Positions 11,157 to 20,731 of a DNA stretch of 64,000 nucleotides are shown here, one piece after another (position 1 is the first letter of the stretch; every line of letters starts with the position of its first letter). This DNA is from an uncultured SAR86 cluster bacterium (GTDB lineage Bacteria > Pseudomonadota > Gammaproteobacteria > Magnimaribacterales > D2472): the NCBI GenBank assembly GCA_902520495.1, contig CABYNW010000001.1:1-64000 (forward strand), read 5' to 3'. The position numbers were made by a program, and so were the translations under genes. A model generated the notes under the pieces. That model had not been told where the DNA came from and ran no database searches. It worked only from the letters and a program-made list of their open reading frames with translations.

Positions 11157-11165
11157 AGAATTCTT

Positions 11166-11333
11166 ATGTTAGAAATCATAATTATAGTCCCGATTATGTG
11201 GATAGTAATGGCAGTAATCTATTCACTCTTGTTAAAAAATGTTGAAGGCACAAAAGGCATTACCTCTGAATATCAAACCAAAGACGGAGTAAAAAGAACT
11301 GCTAAAAAAGATAGAGAAGATTTTATAGTATGA
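11166..11333 (+). CDS. Small membrane protein, 55 aa (absent from ORF track)
   Basis: Own translation MLEIIIIVPIMWIVMAVIYSLLLKNVEGTKGITSEYQTKDGVKRTAKKDREDFIV*; ATGA overlap with the next gene. Confidence 0.55.
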   Translation: MLEIIIIVPIMWIVMAVIYSLLLKNVEGTKGITSEYQTKDGVKRTAKKDREDFIV

Positions 11334-12205
11334 ATAAAGCCTTAGGCTTTATAGGTTTGGGTGTTATGGGATTCCCTATGGCAGGTCATCTTTCCATGCA
11401 AAATAAAAATATTTTTGTTTTTAATAGAACAAATGAAAAATCTAAAGCATGGAATAAAAAATATAATGGAACGATATGTAATTCATTAGAAGATGTTGCT
11501 AAATCATCTGATGTAATAATTCTTTGTGTAGGAAATGATAACGATGTTAGAAAAATCATTTGCGGCGATTGCGGGATTATTAATTACCTAAAGCAGGGAT
11601 CTATAATAGTCGATCATACGACAACATCCGCAGAACTATCTGAGGAAATGAATAAATTACTCAGTACAAAAAATATTCCTTACATTGATGCTCCAGTTTC
11701 TGGAGGTGAGGCAGGAGCACAAAAAGGACAACTATCTATCATGGCTGGCGGTGATAAAGAATCGTATGATTTGGTAAAAAAAATATTAGCATCCTACTCA
11801 AAGCATACTAAATACATGGGTCCAAGTGGTTCTGGACAACTTACAAAGATGGTTAATCAAATATGTATAGCGGGCTTGATTCAGGCTTTAGCAGAAGGGA
11901 TAAATTTCTCAAAAAAGGTAGGTTTAAATAGCGCCGATGTGCTTGAAGTTGTATCAAAGGGTGCAGCTCAATCATGGCAAATGGAAAACAGATGGAAGTC
12001 TATGTTAGAAGATGATTATGATCATGGTTTTGCAGTAGATTTAATGAGAAAGGACCTAGATATTGTTATAAATAAGGCAAAAGAACAAAACATTAGTATT
12101 GATATTACAAAAACTATTAATGATTTCTATAAAGACATTCAAAAAGCAGAAGGGGGAAGGTGGGATACTTCAAGTCTTCTAAGAAGACTCGAGAAATTAA
12201 CCTAA
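11330..12205 (+). CDS. NAD(P)-dependent oxidoreductase, 3-hydroxyisobutyrate dehydrogenase family
   Basis: GFIGLGVMGFPMAGHL and DAPVSGGEAGAQKGQLSIMAGG motifs. Confidence 0.9.
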   Translation: MNKALGFIGLGVMGFPMAGHLSMQNKNIFVFNRTNEKSKAWNKKYNGTICNSLEDVAKSSDVIILCVGNDNDVRKIICGDCGIINYLKQGSIIVDHTTTSAELSEEMNKLLSTKNIPYIDAPVSGGEAGAQKGQLSIMAGGDKESYDLVKKILASYSKHTKYMGPSGSGQLTKMVNQICIAGLIQALAEGINFSKKVGLNSADVLEVVSKGAAQSWQMENRWKSMLEDDYDHGFAVDLMRKDLDIVINKAKEQNISIDITKTINDFYKDIQKAEGGRWDTSSLLRRLEKLT

Positions 12206-12565
12206 GAATAGCTTAGATGAATAAACAAAAACTCCATACCCAATAACAATCATTGCTGATCCAACCTCAAGTGAATCTATGTCTGCAGAATTTGTACTTA
12301 TCATTGAATAGTAGTTCTCAGGATTTAATATTAACCAGAATATTCCAGCCATATGTGTAAACATAATCAAACCAACTATCCAGTTAAAAGGCTGAGCGGT
12401 AAATACAATAAAAGAACATAAAATAATAAATATAAGCTCAATACTTAGAACTACATTAATATTTTTTCTTTTCAACAAATATCTTAAAAGGCTATAACCT
12501 TTGTTGTAGGTAAAAAAAAGTATAAACCCGTATATAAAATACAATGAGGCAAGAAAGTTAATCAT
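12197..12565 (-). CDS. Hypothetical membrane protein
   Basis: 122 aa, about four hydrophobic segments. Confidence 0.5.
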   Translation of the reverse strand: MINFLASLYFIYGFILFFTYNKGYSLLRYLLKRKNINVVLSIELIFIILCSFIVFTAQPFNWIVGLIMFTHMAGIFWLILNPENYYSMISTNSADIDSLEVGSAMIVIGYGVFVYSSKLFLG

Positions 12566-12616
12566 AATAATATCGTATAGTATTAATATTTTTTTATTCC
12601 TATATATTAGTAATTA

Positions 12617-14125
12617 ATGATTACTAAAACAAATTTTATTGACGGCATGCAATGTCAAAGATGCTTTTGGTTTAAATATAATAACTATAAGGACTCCAAA
12701 GAAGATGACCCGCTGGCTAAACAAAGATTAAAAGATGGAGAAGAGGTTGGTCAAAAAGTAAAAGAGATATTTCCAAAAGGCGTAGATATTCCATTTTTAG
12801 GTGGAGATTATTTAAAAATGCATGATTTAACTCTGGAAGCTATCAATCAGGGAGCAGAGGTTATTTTTGAAGGTTCTTTTTTGATTGATGGAATCTTTAT
12901 AAGAGTTGATGTCATGAAAAAAACACCAAATGGATGGGATATTTATGAAGTAAAATCTTCATCAAGTTTAAAACCAGAACATAAAGAAGATGTAGGCATT
13001 CAATGGTTTGTTCTCAATCAGATTAAAGAGATTAAACTTCAAGATGTGTATGTAATCATTTTAAATAAGGAGAACAGCAAAAGAGATAATTATCAACTAA
13101 AGGATTTTTTTAGAGAAAGATGTTTAACCGAGGAAGTTATATTAAATCAACAGAATATTTCAGAAACTTTAAATAACTTAATTAAAGTAACCAGCATGGA
13201 TTCTCCCCCCAAGCTCAGAAAAACCAATCATCCTGATAAGCCTCACAAATGTACTTTTCAAGAGCATTGCTGGCCAGTAGGCTCAAATGAAAAAGATTCT
13301 ATTTTTAAGCTTTATAGAATGCGAAGTAAAAAAAAGCTTTCCTTATATGATCAAGGCATAGATACTTTTAGCAAAATAAGAAATCTTTCAGATTTCTCTG
13401 ATATCCAAAAAATTCAGATAAAATCGACAGTAAACAATAGAGAAATTGTTAATAAAAAAATTATAGAAAAATTTATTTCAACTATATCTTATCCTATAAG
13501 TTATCTCGATTTTGAAACATACACGGAGCCATTGCCTTCATATAACAACCAACGACCAAATGAAAGAATGCCATTCCAATTTTCGCTTCACATTCAAGAA
13601 GACGAAAATACTATTATAGATGCAAAAACTGAAAGCATAGAATTTCTTGCTAACCACTTAAAAGATCCCAGAAGAGATCTAGCTGAGGCATTGTTAAAAG
13701 ACATTCCTGTAAAGGGAACTATCATTACATATCATAAAAGCTTTGAGAAAGGGGTTATAGAAGAATTAGCAAACTTTTGCTCAGATTCAGATATTTCATC
13801 ACAGCTTAGGGCATTAAACAATAGAATCGTAGATCTAAAAGACCCTTTTGCAGAGGGTGGATATTATCATCCAGATTTCGCTGGCAGCTTTTCAATCAAA
13901 AAAGTACTGCCCGCACTATGCAAAGGAGATAAAAATTTAAAATATGATAATTTAAATATTAAAAATGGTGGAATGGCATCAACTGCTTTTAGAGAGCTAA
14001 AACATATGAATAAAAATGAAATACAAATACTTCGAGAAGATTTAAAAAAATATTGTTGGTTAGATACTTACGCAATGTATGCAATATATGAAAAATTGCT
14101 AGAAACTATTAAAAAGAATAGTTGA
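12617..14125 (+). CDS. DUF2779 domain protein: RecB/Cas4-like nuclease region plus DEDD exonuclease-like region
   Basis: N-terminal C..C (MQCQRCFWFKYNN), DVMKK..GWDIYEVKSS nuclease motif, later C-x5-C (KCTFQEHC), C-terminal LDFETY, YHKSFEKG and YCWLDTYAM. Confidence 0.75.
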   Translation: MITKTNFIDGMQCQRCFWFKYNNYKDSKEDDPLAKQRLKDGEEVGQKVKEIFPKGVDIPFLGGDYLKMHDLTLEAINQGAEVIFEGSFLIDGIFIRVDVMKKTPNGWDIYEVKSSSSLKPEHKEDVGIQWFVLNQIKEIKLQDVYVIILNKENSKRDNYQLKDFFRERCLTEEVILNQQNISETLNNLIKVTSMDSPPKLRKTNHPDKPHKCTFQEHCWPVGSNEKDSIFKLYRMRSKKKLSLYDQGIDTFSKIRNLSDFSDIQKIQIKSTVNNREIVNKKIIEKFISTISYPISYLDFETYTEPLPSYNNQRPNERMPFQFSLHIQEDENTIIDAKTESIEFLANHLKDPRRDLAEALLKDIPVKGTIITYHKSFEKGVIEELANFCSDSDISSQLRALNNRIVDLKDPFAEGGYYHPDFAGSFSIKKVLPALCKGDKNLKYDNLNIKNGGMASTAFRELKHMNKNEIQILREDLKKYCWLDTYAMYAIYEKLLETIKKNS

Positions 14126-14867
14126 AGTTTGTAACAAAAGATTGATCTGATTCTTCGGCAAAATCTGGAGGATCACTATCAAAGGACTCAGTTATTTTAA
14201 AATTAATAAAAAACTTCTCCGATACAGGTATTGAGTAACTAAAAGATAAAGAGTATTTATAATCATTACTAAAATTATTCAAAGATGGTTGGAAAAAAGA
14301 TGAAATAGATACAAAAGAGCTATTTTCAAAACTAAAATCTTTAAAAAGATACAAGTTTACTCTTTCAGTTTTTTTCTTTATGCCGTTCAAGCTTTCTTCA
14401 TCTTCATGCAAAATACTTACACTTAACTTAATTTTTTCAAGTTCAGAGAATCGGATACCTGCGCCAAATAGGTTTCTTGTTTTATAGCTTTGAAACGGGT
14501 TTTCACTACTTTGAAAGTAGGCTTCAAGGTCATAAGATTTATTATTTAATTGGCGCAACAATCTTGCATGTAAAAATGTTGATTCGTCCTCAGTGATATC
14601 ATCTTTGGTTCTTTCAGATTTCTCAAAGACAAATAATCTTTCATACTTTTTTGAATTATTTACTAAAGATAAACTTATATCATAATTATCACGATCTTCA
14701 TTCCCACGAGAACCCGAGTAGCCAAATGCTATATTTCTAAATTGACCAATCTCCTCAGATTTTCTAACACTTTCAATATCAACTATAGGCGAAGAAATTA
14801 TATTTAATGTAAAAAAAATAGAAAATGTAATTAGAACACTATTGGTATGAATAAATTTAATATCCAT
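14109..14867 (-). CDS. Putative outer-membrane protein, DUF481-like
   Basis: N-terminal hydrophobic segment; repeated amphipathic strands; C-terminal Phe. Confidence 0.45.
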   Translation of the reverse strand: MDIKFIHTNSVLITFSIFFTLNIISSPIVDIESVRKSEEIGQFRNIAFGYSGSRGNEDRDNYDISLSLVNNSKKYERLFVFEKSERTKDDITEDESTFLHARLLRQLNNKSYDLEAYFQSSENPFQSYKTRNLFGAGIRFSELEKIKLSVSILHEDEESLNGIKKKTERVNLYLFKDFSFENSSFVSISSFFQPSLNNFSNDYKYSLSFSYSIPVSEKFFINFKITESFDSDPPDFAEESDQSFVTNFNYSF

Positions 14868-14883
14868 CTTTAATAATTAATTA

Positions 14884-15180
14884 TTATCTAATAAATGTTT
14901 GCCAAATTGCTGCAATAAAAACATCTGAAAGAGATTCTGAACCCTTAATCATTCTCTTTACATCTCTGACTTTTGCTTTTCTGCTGGTTCCGGTTCCGTC
15001 CCTTATATCGCCATTTTTTACATTACATAATGCAGAGGTTCCAGTACCGCGTCTAACTTTATCATCTCTTACGTTACATAGTGTAGAGGTTCCAGTTCCC
15101 TTTCTTAGATTATCTCCTCTAATATTAGCAATGGTTTTACTCCCATCTTTAAGCTGCTCTCTTCTATACTCTAATTTCAT
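14884..15180 (-). CDS. Small tandem-repeat protein, resembling '5-fold beta-flower' type repeats
   Basis: Repeats NIRGDNLRKGTGTSTLC / NVRDDKVRRGTGTSALC / NVKNGDIRDGTGTSRKA. Confidence 0.6.
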   Translation of the reverse strand: MKLEYRREQLKDGSKTIANIRGDNLRKGTGTSTLCNVRDDKVRRGTGTSALCNVKNGDIRDGTGTSRKAKVRDVKRMIKGSESLSDVFIAAIWQTFIR

Positions 15181-15208
15181 GCCTTCTTCCTAAACTTTCA
15201 TGTAAAGT

Positions 15209-15241
15209 TAATATACATAATCAATCCTGTTATGTATATTA
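15209..15241. promoter_or_regulatory. Perfect 12-bp inverted repeat in divergent intergenic region
   Basis: TAATATACATAA (15209-15220), 9-nt spacer, TTATGTATATTA (15230-15241). Confidence 0.5.
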
Positions 15242-15249
15242 TTATATCA

Positions 15250-17124
15250 ATGCAGTATTTAAAAAAGATTAGATATTATATCGATAAAAGTTTAGCAAGA
15301 AGCTTTATTTATGTTGTTTATCTTTTGGCTGTAATAGTTTGCTTTGTAGTCGCATGTATAACTGCGATGGATATCTACTTTGGGGATGGAGAGCTAAGAA
15401 ATTTCTTACAAATCTTTTTAGATTATTTTTTTGCTGCTATAAGGGGAGAGGGCGAGAACACAAACTCAACTTTTATTAACATCCTTATTAACACACTTAT
15501 AATGCTAACAGGTCTTTTTGTGTCTTCAATCGTAATAGGTATATTAGTTAATAGTATTGCTGAAAGCATAGACAATGTAAGAAGCGGCAAGTCCTTTATT
15601 GATGAAAAAAATCATCAATTGATTTTAGGTTGGTCAAATGGAATTTCATTGGTATTTAGAGAGTTTTTACTCGCTAACTCAAATAATAAAGATTCAAATA
15701 TCGTTTTTTTAGATGAAATCAATCCGGTTGAAGCAAATGAAAAAATAATGACAATGTTTCCAAATAAAGAAGATTATCAAAAGATAATACCCAAACAAGG
15801 AAGGATTTCAGATAGGAAATATCTAGAAATGGTTAATGTTGACGAGGCAAGATCGATCCTAATTAATCATGATGATGATATGGAGTCTATCAAAGCAATT
15901 GCTGCGATAGTTAATAACCCTGAAAGAAAAAAGGATAAATATAATATTGTTTCAAAAATGAATATTAAAGAGAATTATGAGCTTGCAAAGATAATTGGAG
16001 GTGAGGAAACAAAAGTATTATTCTTTGGAGATATGCTAGCAAGAGTTGGTGCACAAAGCTGTCTGCAATCAGGACTTGCAAATGTCTATTTAGATTTGGT
16101 GAATTTTGATGGAGATGAAATTTATTTTTATAAAGAGGATTCTTTAGTTGGAAAAACATATGAGGAGGCTATTCTTTCCTATGAAACATCAAGCATTATT
16201 GGTATTGAAAGAGAAGGAGATGTTTTAATCAATCCAAAGCGGGAAAAGATAAAGACAGATGATTCCTTAATAGCTATCTCTATGGATGATGATACTGTAA
16301 TCAAAGATGGGGTTGAAAATGTTTTAGTTGATCAAAAGAAAATTATTAAGACCACTCCGAATAAAAATAAAGTAGATACCATATACATCTTTGGATATTC
16401 CGAAGGAGAGTTGTCAAAGCTCGAAGTAATATGTAGTCATTTAATAAATTATTTAGATGATGGATCTAAAATATTCTTAGTTAATGATAATAAAGATTCA
16501 GCAAATATTGAAAGTAAGATTAATCCCGCCAAAGATATTCAAATCTCTTTTATTGAGGGCAACTGCAGATCAAGGGATTTTCTAGAACAGATGGATATAG
16601 AGTCTGGAGATAAGTTATTAATTCTAAGCTCTTTTAATGGATCTAATGATATTAACAAATGTGATGCTCAGACGTTATTTACATTAATAAATCTTAGAGA
16701 TATAGAAAAGAAAAAGAATAAGAATTTTGTTTTAACGACTGAATTAATCAATTCTCATAATGCTGAAATATTTGCATCTAATTCAGATGATGATTATTTG
16801 TACAGTGAAGACATCGTCCAGTCAATGCTTGTACAAATCGCTGAAAACCCATTCTTAAGTAAATTCTTTGATGATTTAGCTTCACCTGAGGGGTCAGAAA
16901 TTTACTTTAAACCAATAACAGAATATGTTGATGCCTCAGAACCAATTGATTTTTATACAATCTGCCAATCTGCTAGCTTCAAAGGAGAAACCGCTATCGG
17001 ATATCAAACATCAGAAAGAGAAGATTTAAAGACCCTAAATGCTGGGGTTAATATAAATCCATTGAAATCTAAAAAGAGACTATATAACCCGGATGATAAA
17101 TTAATCGTTTTTGCCGACGATTGA
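15250..17124 (+). CDS. CASTOR/POLLUX-like ion channel protein
   Basis: TM segments, then NHQLILGWSNGISLVFREFLLANSN..IVFLDE, with a second domain TIYIFGYSEGELSKLEVI; start placed at internal Met (track 15232). Confidence 0.75.
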   Translation: MQYLKKIRYYIDKSLARSFIYVVYLLAVIVCFVVACITAMDIYFGDGELRNFLQIFLDYFFAAIRGEGENTNSTFINILINTLIMLTGLFVSSIVIGILVNSIAESIDNVRSGKSFIDEKNHQLILGWSNGISLVFREFLLANSNNKDSNIVFLDEINPVEANEKIMTMFPNKEDYQKIIPKQGRISDRKYLEMVNVDEARSILINHDDDMESIKAIAAIVNNPERKKDKYNIVSKMNIKENYELAKIIGGEETKVLFFGDMLARVGAQSCLQSGLANVYLDLVNFDGDEIYFYKEDSLVGKTYEEAILSYETSSIIGIEREGDVLINPKREKIKTDDSLIAISMDDDTVIKDGVENVLVDQKKIIKTTPNKNKVDTIYIFGYSEGELSKLEVICSHLINYLDDGSKIFLVNDNKDSANIESKINPAKDIQISFIEGNCRSRDFLEQMDIESGDKLLILSSFNGSNDINKCDAQTLFTLINLRDIEKKKNKNFVLTTELINSHNAEIFASNSDDDYLYSEDIVQSMLVQIAENPFLSKFFDDLASPEGSEIYFKPITEYVDASEPIDFYTICQSASFKGETAIGYQTSEREDLKTLNAGVNINPLKSKKRLYNPDDKLIVFADD

Positions 17125-17154
17125 TGTATTTGTTAATTACAAAAAATTAATTAT

Positions 17155-17583
17155 CTATAAATCGCCTTCTTTACGGATTTCACTTCTATCAATTTCAAAT
17201 TTTTCGCCATATCTTGCTGCTAACTTTTCTTGATTTTCACTTATTACTTCATAAGGATCTAAGTTTAGAGCTGCGCAAGCAGTAACCCAGTACCACATAA
17301 TATCTCCAAGCTCTCTTTTCATATGAAAAACGTTGTCATCTGAAGGAGGCTTACCCTGTAAAAACATTTTTTTTACAATTTCTACAAATTCACCTGTTTC
17401 ACTTCCAAGACCTAGTGCCGCAGTTATTAAACGCGGTGTTTTAATATCAGATTTTTCTTCTATGTCATTAAAACTTTTTTTTAGTGCATCTAGTTCAATA
17501 CTCGGATCGCTTGTAACCTTGGTTACAAAATCAGTGTAAGTTGTAAAAAATTTTTTGATTTCTTCGCTCATTTTTTTCTCCAA
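17155..17583 (-). CDS. MazG-like nucleoside triphosphate pyrophosphohydrolase family protein
   Basis: LGLGSETGEFVEIVKK..... MKRELGDIMWYW motif. Confidence 0.82.
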   Translation of the reverse strand: MEKKMSEEIKKFFTTYTDFVTKVTSDPSIELDALKKSFNDIEEKSDIKTPRLITAALGLGSETGEFVEIVKKMFLQGKPPSDDNVFHMKRELGDIMWYWVTACAALNLDPYEVISENQEKLAARYGEKFEIDRSEIRKEGDL

Positions 17584-17665
17584 ATATAGTTAATAATTTT
17601 AACATCTGAATTGTCAAGTTTTTTAAAAAGGTGTTTTACCCCATCATAATGATGAAATAAATTTG

Positions 17666-18514
17666 CTATTCGTTGTCTACTTTAAGAGATCTTTGACTGT
17701 CAGCAATATTATATAAGTGCTCTTGCGCTTCTGGTTTTAGTTGAGCCACCCCCATAGTCAAAACATCAATCACCGCAGTATAGGCAATTCTTGATGTGAC
17801 AGGCTTTGATATTCTATTATTTATTCCAACGTCGATAGTTAATGGAAAATCACATATATTTGCTAAAGGTGAGTTGCCAGGCATTATTCCTATAACTTTA
17901 ACCCCATTTTTTCTAACAATCTTTACGCTATCAATTAAAGCAGCAGTTGTTCCTGACTGAGAGATTGCTACAACTACGTCATTTTTTTCTAATGAATTTG
18001 CAGACATAAATTGAAGATGTGGGTCAGATATATATGAAGATGGTATTTTTAGCCTAAAGAATTTATGCTGTCCATCCATAGCAACAGGTGCCGAGCCTCC
18101 AAATGCATAAAATTCTACTCTTTCTGCATTCACAAGTGTTTCAATGGCATTTTCTAGTATATCTTGATCAATTTGAGACCTAACATTAAGGATTTCACTG
18201 ATAGTAGTGTCAAATACTTTTTCACATAATTCATGAATAGAATCATCTTCTTTTATTTCATACATAACAAAATAATCATCAGCAGCTAATTGTTGAGATA
18301 GATTTATTTTAAGTTCTTGAAAACCTGTGAACCCAATTGCTTTACAAAATCTGATAAGAGTAGGTTCGCTGATACCCATAGCCTGAGAAGCCTCAGCAGT
18401 TTTCATTGTAATAACTGACTTAGGATCTTTTAAAATGAATTCGCCAACAGTTTTTTCAGATTTTCTTAAATCAGGAAGTGAATTTTTAATTTGTCTCAAT
18501 AATTTTGTCGACAT
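17666..18514 (-). CDS. MurR/RpiR family transcriptional regulator (HTH + SIS domain)
   Basis: ASQAMGISEPTLIRFCKAIGFTGFQELK HTH; SIS-domain pattern VVVAISQSGTTAALID. Confidence 0.9.
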   Translation of the reverse strand: MSTKLLRQIKNSLPDLRKSEKTVGEFILKDPKSVITMKTAEASQAMGISEPTLIRFCKAIGFTGFQELKINLSQQLAADDYFVMYEIKEDDSIHELCEKVFDTTISEILNVRSQIDQDILENAIETLVNAERVEFYAFGGSAPVAMDGQHKFFRLKIPSSYISDPHLQFMSANSLEKNDVVVAISQSGTTAALIDSVKIVRKNGVKVIGIMPGNSPLANICDFPLTIDVGINNRISKPVTSRIAYTAVIDVLTMGVAQLKPEAQEHLYNIADSQRSLKVDNE

Positions 18515-18556
18515 AAGGTTAGAATATCTAACTTAAACAAAAAAATGAATCCCTAA

Positions 18557-20731
18557 ATGGATGTATCTCATATTTTAGACAATTTAAACGATGACCAGAG
18601 AAAAGCTGTAACCTCTGAAAAGCAGCATTTGCTTGTTCTAGCTGGTGCTGGTTCGGGTAAAACAAGAGTTTTGGTTCATAAAATTGCATGGCAGGTTGAG
18701 GCTTTGGGAATAAGCCCTTCAGCTATCATGGCAGTTACATTTACAAATAAAGCTGCAAATGAAATGCGCTCGAGAATAGAATCTTTGTTACAAGCACCCA
18801 TGTTAGATTCTTGGGTTGGCACTTTTCATGGCCTATCTCATAAGCTCTTAAAAAGATTTCATAAAGAAGCAGGCCTATCTAGTGGTTTTACGATAATTGA
18901 TTCTGATGATCAGTTGAGAATTATTAAAAGAATTTCAAAAGAATTAAGTTTAGATGAAGCAACCTGGCCTGCTAGACAAAGTCAGTGGCAAATAAATAAC
19001 TGGAAGGATGATGGGCTACGAAGTAAGGATGTGAATGATAACGGAGATTTTTATACCGAAACAGTAAATAAGATTAACAAAGAATACGAAGAAGTTTGCC
19101 AAAGAGATCACTTGGTAGATTTTGGTGAATTATTACTAAAATCTTATGAAACCATAGTAAATTCTCCGTCTGTTAAAACTTTCTTTCAAACAAGATTTAA
19201 GTCTGTATTGATAGATGAGTTTCAAGATACAAATACCATTCAATACAAATGGCTTCAAGAAATAGCATCTGACAATACAAATGTAGCAGCTGTAGGAGAT
19301 GATGATCAATCTATATACGGATGGAGAGGTGCAAAAGTTGAGCATGTAAATTCATTTACAGAAGATTTCAAAGATACCGAAGTTGTAAGGTTAGAACAAA
19401 ACTATAGGTCAACAAATATAATTCTTAATGCTGCTAACGCCCTTATTGGAAATAACAAAGAAAGGCTTGGCAAGAATTTATGGACAGAAAAACTAGAAGG
19501 CGAACAAATAATTCTGTATCAAGCATATAACGAACAAGACGAAGCAAGATTTGTCGCAGATATTTTAAAAGACTGGATGAATAATGGTGGGGCATATGAA
19601 GAGACAGCAGTCTTATATAGATCAAATGCTCAATCAAGGGCAATAGAAGAGGCCTTATTAAGATCTAGCATTCCATATAGGATTTATGGCGGACTAAGAT
19701 TTTATGAAAGACTTGAAATAAAAAATGCGATAGCTTATCTAAAAGTTATATTTAATAACAACGATAACCCATCTTTTGAAAGGTCTATTTCTAATCCTAC
19801 AAGAGGAGTTGGAGAAAAGACTCTTGCAAAAATCCGAAATACTGCAAAGCAATATAATATTTCTTATATAAAAGCATCAGCTAAAATGATTGACGAAGGT
19901 TCAATTGGAGGCAGAGGTGGCGCAGGTCTCAGAGACTATTTAGAATTTATTGTGGGATGTAAATCATTCATTGAAGAAAATTTATTATCAGAACTTATGG
20001 AGCTGATCATTAAGGAAACTGGACTCTATGCATACCATGCCAAGGAACCAGGAGAAAAGGGCAAAACCAGAACAGAAAATTTAGAAGAACTAATCACGGC
20101 AACTAAAAATTTTGAGCAGAGTATTACTGATGATAAGTCTAATTTAGAGATTGCAGAAAGTTATTTAGATATTATTTCTTTAGATTCAGGTGATAGACAA
20201 GCATCAGAATATGACGATGCAGCTCAGTTAATGACTATGCACTCAGCAAAAGGATTAGAGTTTAAATTGGTATTACTTACTGGACTTGAAGAAAGTTTAT
20301 TTCCTCATGGGAGGTCTATGGAAAGCGCTGCTCAGTTAGAGGAAGAAAGAAGACTATGTTATGTTGCAATTACTAGAGCTATGGAAAAGTTATATATTAC
20401 TCATGCCGAATCAAGAAGATTGCATGGTACAGATACTTTCAATCCTGCCTCAAGATTTCTTCGTGAAATACCAAAAGAACTTATTGATGAAATAAGGCCT
20501 AGAGCACAAACTAATATTCCTTATAATAGAAAAGACTTTGATGTAACAAAAACAGAGTTTGAGGAGGAAATAGGGATTGCACTTGGCCAAAAGGTCCAAC
20601 ATAAAAAGTTTGGTGAGGGAATTGTTTTAAATTTTGAGGGCTCTGGCGATTCTGCAAGGGTTCAAGTAAATTTTGAAGATTCTGGCAGTAAATGGTTAGT
20701 TGTGACATATGCAAATCTAAAAAAACTATAA
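18557..20731 (+). CDS. uvrD: UvrD/Rep superfamily DNA helicase II
   Basis: LNDDQRKAVTSE, AGAGSGKTRVL, VGDDDQSIYGWRGA, TMHSAKGLEFKLV motifs; 724 aa. Confidence 0.93.
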   Translation: MDVSHILDNLNDDQRKAVTSEKQHLLVLAGAGSGKTRVLVHKIAWQVEALGISPSAIMAVTFTNKAANEMRSRIESLLQAPMLDSWVGTFHGLSHKLLKRFHKEAGLSSGFTIIDSDDQLRIIKRISKELSLDEATWPARQSQWQINNWKDDGLRSKDVNDNGDFYTETVNKINKEYEEVCQRDHLVDFGELLLKSYETIVNSPSVKTFFQTRFKSVLIDEFQDTNTIQYKWLQEIASDNTNVAAVGDDDQSIYGWRGAKVEHVNSFTEDFKDTEVVRLEQNYRSTNIILNAANALIGNNKERLGKNLWTEKLEGEQIILYQAYNEQDEARFVADILKDWMNNGGAYEETAVLYRSNAQSRAIEEALLRSSIPYRIYGGLRFYERLEIKNAIAYLKVIFNNNDNPSFERSISNPTRGVGEKTLAKIRNTAKQYNISYIKASAKMIDEGSIGGRGGAGLRDYLEFIVGCKSFIEENLLSELMELIIKETGLYAYHAKEPGEKGKTRTENLEELITATKNFEQSITDDKSNLEIAESYLDIISLDSGDRQASEYDDAAQLMTMHSAKGLEFKLVLLTGLEESLFPHGRSMESAAQLEEERRLCYVAITRAMEKLYITHAESRRLHGTDTFNPASRFLREIPKELIDEIRPRAQTNIPYNRKDFDVTKTEFEEEIGIALGQKVQHKKFGEGIVLNFEGSGDSARVQVNFEDSGSKWLVVTYANLKKL

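Noticed and set aside
12617-14125. Calling the DUF2779 gene a cas4 gene
   Set aside because: No CRISPR array or other cas genes; C-terminal half is not Cas4-like.
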